Assembly: GCF_016019935.1 (NCBI RefSeq)
Contig: NZ_JAECMT010000001.1
Span: forward strand, 496,022-560,021
Length of the DNA: 64,000 bases
Direction: 5' to 3'
Source of the DNA: Paenibacillus sp. GSMTC-2017
GTDB lineage: Bacteria > Bacillota > Bacilli > Paenibacillales > Paenibacillaceae
The notes beneath the pieces are model-generated. The model was given only the letters and a program-made list of their open reading frames with translations, searched no databases and was not told where the DNA came from. Position numbers and translations under genes: made by a program. Of this stretch, positions 56,328 to 64,000 are shown in pieces (the first letter of the stretch is position 1; every line of letters begins with the position of its first letter).

Positions 56328-57572
56328 ATGCGCGCCGTCGGAGTTATTGTAGAATACAACCCATTTCATAATGGACATTATTATCATTTGCAGCAATCTC
56401 GCAAAATAACAGGTGCCGACACCGTTGTCGCTGTCATGAGCGGACACTTTCTCCAAAGAGGCGAACCTGCCATGTGGGACAAGTGGACAAGAACGCGAAT
56501 GGCACTCGCAGGTGGCTGCGACTTAGTTATTGAGTTACCTGTCGCCTATGCAACTCAAGCAGCCGAATGGTTCGCTTACGGTTCTGTATCGCTTCTTGAA
56601 GCAACTGGCGTCGTAGACGCTTTCTGCTTCGGTACGGAAAGTGGTCAACTCGAACCACTTCAAATGGCAGCAGAGCTAATTGTTGATGAACCGCCCGCAT
56701 TCAAAACGATCCTAAAAGAGCAGCTTGCTACGGGCACTAGCTATCCTAGCGCATTTAGCACATCTATAAGTACTTATTTGGAAGAACAAGGATATGCAGG
56801 GTTTGCAAAATTTCCTTACGCAATGCCCAATCATACACTAGCTCTGCATTATTTACTAGCCCTAAAAAGAATAAAAGGAGTAATGAGGCCTTTTACTATT
56901 GCAAGAGAAAGGGCGCAATACAATCAGGATACTATTACTGATGGGGAAATCGCAAGTGCGACGGCTTTAAGAAAACAATTATTAATTCATCAATCCGTAA
57001 AGGAAATTCAAAGCTACATTCCATCAACCACTTACGATATTATCGATAAATGCTGGGCAAAAGGTATGAAACCAATAAGTTGGGACAATTATATTGTACC
57101 GCTAATGCACACTATGTTAACTCATTCCGCCCAGCAACTTTCAGATATGAATGAACTATCCGAAGGATTGGAACATCGCATTTTGAATAACTTACCAAAC
57201 TTAACGTCCGCTAATTTTGAACAGTTGCTTTCATTGTTGAAAACCAAACGTTATACAAGGACTAAACTGCAAAGAGCATTGTTGTCCATCCTTTTAGGTC
57301 ATAGGAAGTCAGATTTCTCACCCGACAAGTTGTCTACTGGCGTTCAATATATTCGAGTACTCGGATTTTCAGATAAGGGTCGGCAACTTCTTAAAAGAAT
57401 GCGAACATCATCAAAACTTCCCGTATTGATGAGTGCAGCTAGACCACCGCAATCGTGCAACTATTTGGAAATGGACGTTCAAGCGAGCAATGCCTATATG
57501 CTTGGTATCCCAGACGCTGATATCGTTACTTCCCTCTATCGTGATTACCGCGATAAACCAATTTTCGGCTAA
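56328..57572 (+). CDS. tmcAL: tRNA(Met) cytidine acetate ligase TmcAL (YlbM)
   Basis: TmcAL makes N4-acetylcytidine at the wobble position of elongator tRNA-Met from acetate and ATP. The 414-residue product opens with the HIGH-like nucleotidyltransferase motif (VGVIVEYNPFHNGHYYHLQQ), followed by VMSGHFLQRGEPAMWDKWTR and the middle KFPYAMPNHTLALHYLLAL. Length matches B. subtilis YlbM. It is convergent with ylbL, with a 4-base overlap of stops. Confidence 0.95.
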   Translation: MRAVGVIVEYNPFHNGHYYHLQQSRKITGADTVVAVMSGHFLQRGEPAMWDKWTRTRMALAGGCDLVIELPVAYATQAAEWFAYGSVSLLEATGVVDAFCFGTESGQLEPLQMAAELIVDEPPAFKTILKEQLATGTSYPSAFSTSISTYLEEQGYAGFAKFPYAMPNHTLALHYLLALKRIKGVMRPFTIARERAQYNQDTITDGEIASATALRKQLLIHQSVKEIQSYIPSTTYDIIDKCWAKGMKPISWDNYIVPLMHTMLTHSAQQLSDMNELSEGLEHRILNNLPNLTSANFEQLLSLLKTKRYTRTKLQRALLSILLGHRKSDFSPDKLSTGVQYIRVLGFSDKGRQLLKRMRTSSKLPVLMSAARPPQSCNYLEMDVQASNAYMLGIPDADIVTSLYRDYRDKPIFG

Positions 57573-58642
57573 TGTTTGGATTGCGATTGGAAAGCTGAGA
57601 TAGCATTAATTGCTTCCTGCAGCGTTTCAACAGCTACAACTTTCATCTCCGATTTCATCGACTTTGCTTTGGCGCGGGCAGCCTTCTCATTTTGCTTCGG
57701 CACGAGGAAGAGGTCTGCGCCTTGCTCGCTTGTAATGACAACCTTCTGTTTAATTCCGCCTATTGCGCCAATCTTGCCTTCCCCATCAATCGTCCCCGTC
57801 GCAGCGATGCGAGCTCCACCTGACAATTCTCCGTCTGTGAGTAGATCTATCCCTTGAAGGGTAAATACCAAACCTGCAGAAGGTCCACCTATTTCCCCCG
57901 CTGCAATGTTAAGTTGTTGCTTTTGATCATTTGGCAAAATAGATCGAAGTTCCGTAAAACCTGTCACCCCTAGCAACTTTGCTAGATGCTCCGCTGTCCA
58001 TTCGCCTTGAGCCACGTCAGTTAAAGCAATATCAACTGACATTACCTTACCTTGACGCTCAACATCAAGTGAAATTGTGCTGCCATCTTTACCATCCCAC
58101 GCCAATCTCAGCTTAGATATGGCATCCTCCACACTGCGGAATCTTTCTCCACTATTAAGACCAACTACGTGATCTCCTCTGCGAAAAGGACTATCTCGTA
58201 CGCCATCGATATGATAAACATCCGATACGATTATCGATTCTGTCTTGGCCTCATACGGAATATGTAAGTATCGATATACCGCTTCAACTGCGTCATTTTG
58301 CGAGCCCTCCATAATTACAGTAAGTCGTTCTGCATACTGCTTTTGGGACTCACCTCGGAATACATCCTTCTTCATGTACACATCCCGATCCGAATCGAAA
58401 ACAGCACAAAGAACGCCCCACAAGTTAGGAGCAGTTAATTTGACCGCAGTAAGCATAAATTCACCACTATCCCCATTATTGGCTGACGTACCTTCCAAAG
58501 TAATCATAGGATTAACCGGCACAGCAAGTCCAGGCTCATATACGACATATGGAGTTGGCGAGTATAACAGCAACCACATCGCAAAAGCCGTTATCGAAGC
58601 CGATAATATGACTCTTCGTACTATCGGCATGCTTTTCCGCAT
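57569..58642 (-). CDS. ylbL: PDZ-domain Lon-like membrane protease (YlbL/SepM family)
   Basis: An extracytoplasmic protease anchored by an N-terminal helix (ILSASITAFAMWLLLYSPTP). It has a PDZ domain in the middle (RRGDHVVGLNSGERFRSVED) and a Lon-type S16 domain with the Ser in GEIGGPSAGLVFTLQGIDLL and the Lys in KIGAIGGIKQKVVITSEQGA. Both catalytic residues are present. YlbL processes signalling or stress proteins in relatives. The ATG at 58642 follows GGAGG and gives 357 residues. Confidence 0.93.
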   Translation of the reverse strand: MRKSMPIVRRVILSASITAFAMWLLLYSPTPYVVYEPGLAVPVNPMITLEGTSANNGDSGEFMLTAVKLTAPNLWGVLCAVFDSDRDVYMKKDVFRGESQKQYAERLTVIMEGSQNDAVEAVYRYLHIPYEAKTESIIVSDVYHIDGVRDSPFRRGDHVVGLNSGERFRSVEDAISKLRLAWDGKDGSTISLDVERQGKVMSVDIALTDVAQGEWTAEHLAKLLGVTGFTELRSILPNDQKQQLNIAAGEIGGPSAGLVFTLQGIDLLTDGELSGGARIAATGTIDGEGKIGAIGGIKQKVVITSEQGADLFLVPKQNEKAARAKAKSMKSEMKVVAVETLQEAINAISAFQSQSKH

Positions 58643-58756
58643 AGGCTGATTCCTCCATTCTATGCTTGCACAATGAGACAATGGTCTATCTCTAAAGCGA
58701 TTAGCGTACTATTAAACGAACAGGTTTGTCCAAGAAAGCTGAGGAGTTGAACGGAA

Positions 58757-59989
58757 TTGTACAAAACCATCCTTCTCGCCATTGTCTCTATTCTATTAGT
58801 CTCCAGTATCATCTTGCAGCCAGATGAATCTTTCCAAGCTTCGCTGCAGGGACTTACAGTCTGGTGGAATATCGTCTTTCCGGGATTACTTCCCTTTCTT
58901 GTATTATACGAGATTATGCTTGCCTTTGGCCTCGCCCATGCATTAGGTGCGCTACTGGAACCTTCCACAAAACGACTTATTAAACTACCTGGAGAGGCAG
59001 CTCTAGCAATCGTCTTTGGCTGGTTAGGAGGTTACCCTTCAGGTTCCGAGGCTGTCGCGTCATTAAGGAAACGTGAGTTGATAGATCAGGCACAAGGCCA
59101 ACGCTTGTTAGCATATGCCCATATGCCAAACCCATTATTTATGTTAGTAGTTATCGGCGCAGGTTTCCTACACAAGCCGTTTGCAGGCATTATGATAGCA
59201 GCATCCGTTTGGATTTCTGCCATTTGGCTGCTTTTGATTGCTTCACTCTTTCAAAAGAAACCGAATGATGTGCAGCCAGCTGTACTCGACAATGAAAGTG
59301 GGCCACGTCTCGGTTCTATTCGCTCTGCTTCGTTAGCTCTTCAGACAGGTAGAGAGCAAGATGGACGAAGTTTTGGGAAAGTGCTCGGAGACGCTGTCAC
59401 AAATAGTGTACAAAAGCTGATGATGATTGGTGGCTTCATGATCTTCGCAGCAGTAATAGCTAAGCTGACTGAGCCGCTCCTTGCACCTTTACTGAAACTA
59501 GGCTTGCCATTTGCTGGTCCTGCCATATTCGAAAGTCATCTAGGAGCTTATGCTGCAGCCGTCTGGAACTCCGCTGGTATGGATGCAGCATTTGGCTCAG
59601 CCATAATCGCTGCTATTCTGGCTTGGAGCGGGCTTAGCGGCATTTTGCAAACCGGTTACGCTGTTGCTGGGACCGACCTTAAGCTAATGCCGTTTGTTGC
59701 TCATCGATTGAACCATGCATTACATGCCTTTTTACTTACGTTGCTTTTATGGCATCCGCTAAGCTGGCTTTTCCATAAACTCGTTCCCCATGGGAGCTTT
59801 CCCGTTATATTATCCGGGCAGTACCATGCTTCATCTGCAAACGTAAGTATGCCGCTTTCAACACTAGGAATCGATGAATTACCTGTCCTCTGGCCTTATT
59901 CAGTTGCACTTATTGGCCTCTTACTCATCGTTATGTCAATTGTATATTTAATAGTAGGCAGAACTCGTCCCCCACGATTGCATCACTAA
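58757..59989 (+). CDS. ylbJ: Sporulation integral membrane protein YlbJ
   Basis: A 410-residue polytopic protein of the YlbJ family, with nucleoside-transporter-gate-like motifs (WWNIVFPGLLPFLVLYEIML; FGWLGGYPSGSEAVASLRKR; SGLSGILQTGYAVAGTDLKL). It is needed for normal spore formation in B. subtilis. It starts at a TTG (58757) with a GAGGAG SD. Its presence supports a spore-forming host. It ends three bases before the convergent coaD stop. Confidence 0.93.
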   Translation: MYKTILLAIVSILLVSSIILQPDESFQASLQGLTVWWNIVFPGLLPFLVLYEIMLAFGLAHALGALLEPSTKRLIKLPGEAALAIVFGWLGGYPSGSEAVASLRKRELIDQAQGQRLLAYAHMPNPLFMLVVIGAGFLHKPFAGIMIAASVWISAIWLLLIASLFQKKPNDVQPAVLDNESGPRLGSIRSASLALQTGREQDGRSFGKVLGDAVTNSVQKLMMIGGFMIFAAVIAKLTEPLLAPLLKLGLPFAGPAIFESHLGAYAAAVWNSAGMDAAFGSAIIAAILAWSGLSGILQTGYAVAGTDLKLMPFVAHRLNHALHAFLLTLLLWHPLSWLFHKLVPHGSFPVILSGQYHASSANVSMPLSTLGIDELPVLWPYSVALIGLLLIVMSIVYLIVGRTRPPRLHH

Positions 59990-59992
59990 TCA

Positions 59993-61118
<1,126 letters not shown>

Positions 61119-61249
61119 TGCAACTACCCCTCTCGCTTTCATTCCCGCCTATCGTACCATATATTATGTTTAAGAATAAAGGAAAAGAGAGGCGGTGAGA
61201 CCTGCCTATTACGTCAATCAAGTTATAAAATAAAACCAAACGTTTGAGA

Positions 61250-61287
61250 AAATGCAAATAAACCCACCGACCACGAGGGCCGCTGGG
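61250..61287 (-). terminator. Terminator at the end of the tail/lysis cassette
   Basis: On the minus strand CCCA-g-CGGCC pairs with GGTCG-g-TGGG (one wobble, one internal mismatch) around a 5-base loop, then UUUAUUUGCAUUUU. It ends the amidase transcript just before rsmD. Confidence 0.55.
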
Positions 61288-61293
61288 CTAATG

Positions 61294-61968
61294 TTATTTA
61301 TCTATAATTACCGTTCTAGTTGCTTCATTAAAGCTCACCTTGGCGCCAAATGCTTCAGCAATAGCTCTTACGGGAACAGTTGTGACGCCATTTTTGAGCG
61401 TCCCCTTCTGTGCCAACAAGTTTCCATCAAGCCGAATGTTAACATACTCACTCACGGGCTTAATCTCAGGTTTCAACTTAGTTGCTACTCTTTTTTTAAA
61501 CTCTGTCCATCCAGTCCACTCGCCCCCATCATACATCAATCTAGGACAAATTTTTCCTGACCAATCAAAATGTCGTCTTAGTCTCTCAATACCCCATCCA
61601 CGTTCAATGAGCAACTTAGCTACAAGTGCTACGGCGTTATCTAACGTTTTTTCATAGTCTCCACTTTCGCATATTTCGATTCCTATGCTAGATCTATTTC
61701 CACTCATTGAGCTTGACCCATCTCCAGAATGCCAAGCAGTTTCATTAAGTGGCAAGCACTCTATTACTTCATTCTCATCAATGACTAGATGATAACTTGC
61801 TGTACGTTTGTTAGAAGGATTGGTGAGCCAATTACGTTCATTCATTGCTGTACTAGCTGGGTTTGCCGTATTATGAATTGTTATAGTACTCGCTTCCATA
61901 TAATACCCAGGACGACGATTATGAGGTGTAGATTTTGGGATGTGATTTTTTGTGTATGTACATAGCAA
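61294..61968 (-). CDS. Phage-type N-acetylmuramoyl-L-alanine amidase with copper-amine-oxidase-N-like domain
   Basis: A peptidoglycan amidase of the Amidase_2 (CwlA-like) family, 224 residues. Zinc and catalytic residues are in TITIHNTANPAST, TAWHSGDGSSSMSGN and RRHFDWSGKICPRLM. The C-terminal 60 residues (SEYVNIRLDGNLLAQKGTLK, then TTVPVRAIAEAFGAKVSFNE) match the stalk-like copper amine oxidase N-terminal domain that Paenibacillaceae attach to many surface proteins. No signal peptide, so holin-dependent export is expected. The TTG at 61968 has AGAAGGGGAG upstream. Confidence 0.9.
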   Translation of the reverse strand: MLCTYTKNHIPKSTPHNRRPGYYMEASTITIHNTANPASTAMNERNWLTNPSNKRTASYHLVIDENEVIECLPLNETAWHSGDGSSSMSGNRSSIGIEICESGDYEKTLDNAVALVAKLLIERGWGIERLRRHFDWSGKICPRLMYDGGEWTGWTEFKKRVATKLKPEIKPVSEYVNIRLDGNLLAQKGTLKNGVTTVPVRAIAEAFGAKVSFNEATRTVIIDK

Positions 61969-61996
61969 TTGATCTACTCCCCTTCTTTACTTACTT

Positions 61997-62467
61997 TTAT
62001 TCCACTTTAGTTTGTATGGCATCCGGCTTAATCTCTGTTTTCTCTCCGCTTTTCTCTTGAAGAATAGTAAGAATTTTTTTGAAAACTTCTGGTGTTTTAA
62101 GTCCACAACGAGCATAATTTTCTAATATTGATACCATTTCGTTAGAAAGCCAAAAGTAAATTACACCATTCATAACAATAGTTAAACCAAGTGCTTGATC
62201 CAATTTATAGCCAAGGAAAACAGTAAGCAGCACTAGCCCTTTTTTCCCTAGTCCAATAAACCCCACTGTACTTTTAACACCTTTTCTTTCAATAATGCTT
62301 GCAGCTATTCCAGAGATATAATCGATTCCAAATACAATTATTAACAGCTCCAAGATGCCGGTCCACCCGCCAAACATATATGATAGTAATGAACCAAAAA
62401 ATCCCGATGTGGCGTAAAGCATCGTCCAATCTCTATTCGCTAAAAACTTGAATGTGAAATTTTCCAA
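61997..62467 (-). CDS. Phage holin family protein
   Basis: A 156-residue small membrane protein of the TcdE/phage-lysis holin family. Membrane segments lie at about 15-35, 38-60 and 75-100 (ELLIIVFGIDYISGIAASII; GKKGLVLLTVFLGYKLDQAL), and the charged tail has NEMVSILENYARCGLKTP. It lies 28 bases before the amidase, the classic lysis pair. The start is a TTG at 62467 behind AGGGGTGAT. Confidence 0.9.
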   Translation of the reverse strand: MENFTFKFLANRDWTMLYATSGFFGSLLSYMFGGWTGILELLIIVFGIDYISGIAASIIERKGVKSTVGFIGLGKKGLVLLTVFLGYKLDQALGLTIVMNGVIYFWLSNEMVSILENYARCGLKTPEVFKKILTILQEKSGEKTEIKPDAIQTKVE

Positions 62468-62484
62468 ATCGTATCACCCCTATT

Positions 62485-62532
62485 AATTTTTTATAAAAAG
62501 AAAGAGACGCTACCCATTAATGGATAACGTCT
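62485..62532 (-). terminator. Terminator after the tail protein gene
   Basis: A 12-bp stem with two wobble pairs and a 4-base loop (62505-62532), then a U-rich tract CUUUCUUUUUAU on the minus strand. It may let the holin-amidase pair be expressed at a different level from the tail genes. Confidence 0.65.
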
Positions 62533-62629
62533 GTTTAATTGCTGACATTTGGCTGCACTAATACTATATAACCCTGTTCTGTGATTACTTAATATTGCGC
62601 ATAGGTTATGTTATGTCCACCGACAAATA

Positions 62630-64000
62630 CTAAGCATTAATCGTGCGTACTGGCTCTATTTCGATATATCTTCCAGCAGAACTCCCAATAACCCCTATGC
62701 GGTTACCAACTACTGAATTACTAATATTTAAGTAACCCGATCCACCAGGAATCCATCCTGTTTCTGCTCCTGTGGCTGGATCATATACAGCTACCCCCGA
62801 TAAGCAACCTACGTATATTGCCTCTCCTGTCGCATAAGCTCCTTCAGGATTTCCTCGTATAATGCGAGTCTCCCATAATTTCGTTCCAGTTGAATTGAAC
62901 TTGATTAGCGTATCATTCCCTGAGATAGCTGTATGAGCCACGTATACATTATCAAGTTCATCTACCGACATTGCGCCACCGTAAGGTTCGCCACCATACT
63001 GTGCGAGGTTCGGGTTTACTTCCCAAACATAACCTCCTTCATTAGTCATTTTACGTAACTTTGTGTTCGTCAACATATATGAATACATGCCACGTGATGC
63101 GACCGATCTCACGCTCTCCGATGTATTTATCAGGTTATTAAAGTACATAGTTCGAAGGTCTAGAATTCTTAAATAGTTTGACGTTCCCAACATATCACTA
63201 AAAACAGCATAATGATTATCAATGCCTTTTATCATTTCATAGGACGAATAACCACCGTAAAGTGTCTGAAAGTTTTGCAAATTGCCGTCATTACTATATT
63301 TGCGTATTACTTTGTTGCCTGTTACAAGATCATGCAAACAAATGTAATGATGTCCTCCATAATAAATATTGTTGTGACCACTAAAAATAATGTCACTAGT
63401 AGGCTTGTCTAAAACAAGAGTAGTTTGATTGGTTAGTGGATTGTATTTGTGTATGAGAAAGCGATTAGTAGCTGTTGTCAAATAATAAAGCAGCCCTGTT
63501 AATGGATCAATGTATACTGAGCTCGTATTGTTAGCGAAAATAGTCTTAAGTGTTGAAGTAGTCGATCCGTTAGGTGACATAGAGGCAGGTTGAATAGTAT
63601 CTCCAATCTTATACTTTCCTTCTACCAGTGATCCCGTTAGACCAAATACATTGACTCCGCTGCGTATATTGGATGATACAAAATCGTTATCAGTAATCGT
63701 TACGAAGTCATTTACACCATCCCGATAACCCTCGGAAGCCCCTAATCGCAATGTTGTCCCACTAACCGCACTAGATATTGCAGCTGTATCACCAGCTCTA
63801 TCAGGCATCGTACCTGTACGCTTAAGACCACCTTGATAAAAAGTGCGATTTGATAATACGTGGCTTGTTGATGCATCAGCGTCTTTAGAAATGTTTCCAA
63901 TCTTTGTCGCTAACTGTGCAAATGTATCTACCGCCACTGCCGTTTGTCCCATGCCAGTAATCGCAGCAGCTACAGACGATTTACCGTTACTGGCAGATTG
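62630..64000 (-). CDS. Phage/tailocin tail-fibre-type protein with beta-propeller-like C-terminus (5' end outside window)
   Basis: The frame is open to the window edge, so the N-terminus is missing; 456 codons are visible. The first ATG inside (63952) is not the true start, because upstream codons continue the tail-protein pattern (GKSSVAAAITGMG before QTAVAVDTFAQLATKIGNIS). A collar-like repeat follows (NIRSGVNVFGLTGSLVEGKY). From about visible residue 150 the sequence has repeated short blades such as YVAHTAISGNDTLIKFNSTG and YDPATGAETGWIP, like a PQQ/WD-type propeller. It is probably the receptor-binding tip. It is followed by terminator, holin and amidase. Confidence 0.8.
   Translation of the reverse strand, partial: QSASNGKSSVAAAITGMGQTAVAVDTFAQLATKIGNISKDADASTSHVLSNRTFYQGGLKRTGTMPDRAGDTAAISSAVSGTTLRLGASEGYRDGVNDFVTITDNDFVSSNIRSGVNVFGLTGSLVEGKYKIGDTIQPASMSPNGSTTSTLKTIFANNTSSVYIDPLTGLLYYLTTATNRFLIHKYNPLTNQTTLVLDKPTSDIIFSGHNNIYYGGHHYICLHDLVTGNKVIRKYSNDGNLQNFQTLYGGYSSYEMIKGIDNHYAVFSDMLGTSNYLRILDLRTMYFNNLINTSESVRSVASRGMYSYMLTNTKLRKMTNEGGYVWEVNPNLAQYGGEPYGGAMSVDELDNVYVAHTAISGNDTLIKFNSTGTKLWETRIIRGNPEGAYATGEAIYVGCLSGVAVYDPATGAETGWIPGGSGYLNISNSVVGNRIGVIGSSAGRYIEIEPVRTINA

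Noticed and set aside
58660..58968. Minus-strand 102-codon frame upstream of ylbL
   Set aside because: Antisense to the ylbJ start; no motif and no convincing start.
63950..63952. ATG at 63952 as the start of the tail protein
   Set aside because: The frame stays open to the window edge and the upstream codons continue the conserved tail motif, so the gene starts outside the window.

Overview
The window is one contiguous piece of a Firmicutes chromosome. Gene order, protein sequences and the many TTG/GTG starts behind strong Shine-Dalgarno (SD) sequences point to the Paenibacillaceae (Paenibacillus/Cohnella-like). Nearly everything is core genome and most genes lie on the minus strand, so the biological reading order is from high to low coordinates. 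I see no rRNA, tRNA, CRISPR array, transposase or integrase.

Layout by position. (1) 1-19460: the fla/che operon read leftward, flgB-flgC-fliE-fliF-fliG-fliH-fliI-fliJ-ylxF-fliK-flgD-(flagellar operon gene)-flgE-flbD-fliL-fliM-fliY-cheY-fliO-fliP-fliQ-fliR-flhB-flhA. flhA is cut by the window edge. It builds the rod, MS ring, switch, type III export gate, ATPase complex and hook. (2) 19679-23929: codY, hslU, hslV, trmFO; the recombinase gene codV/xerC that usually sits between trmFO and hslV is absent. (3) 23930-24648: a gene-free stretch with palindromes and a 51-bp tandem repeat. (4) 24649-30240: topA, dprA, sucD, sucC. (5) 30585-32150: yifB/comM on the plus strand, behind a consensus promoter and an attenuator-like hairpin. 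(6) 32442-37946: yraN, a FlhB C-domain-only protein and a FliK-like protein (ylqH/ylqG type, with a sigma-D-like -10 box upstream), rnhB, rbgA, lepB, rplS. (7) 38148-39602: a plus-strand secreted SLH/CAP protein that separates rplS from trmD. (8) 39649-48147: trmD, rimM, khpA, rpsP, ffh, ylxM, ftsY, smc. (9) 48373-55106: rnc, then the type II fatty-acid cluster fabF-acpP-fabG-fabD-fabH-plsX-fapR, with a FapR operator over the fapR promoter. (10) 55439-61118: rpmF, yceD, tmcAL (+), the PDZ/Lon-like protease ylbL, ylbJ (+), coaD, rsmD. (11) 61294-64000: a phage or tailocin tail/lysis cassette read leftward: a tail-tip protein with a beta-propeller-like C-terminus (5' end outside the window), a holin and an amidase.

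How the parts fit. Blocks 1 and 6 share the flagellar export theme: the ylqG/ylqH pair looks like a second, soluble FliK/FlhB-type switch pair. Blocks 8-9 couple protein targeting (ffh, ftsY, ylxM), ribosome biogenesis (rimM, trmD, rbgA, rplS, rpmF, rnc) and membrane lipid synthesis (FapR regulon). No clearly new multi-gene system is visible. The best leads are the orphan FliK/FlhB pair with its candidate sigma-D box, the yifB leader, hairpins between genes inside the fla, acpP-fabF and khpA-rimM operons, the repeats downstream of topA, and the propeller-tipped tail protein.
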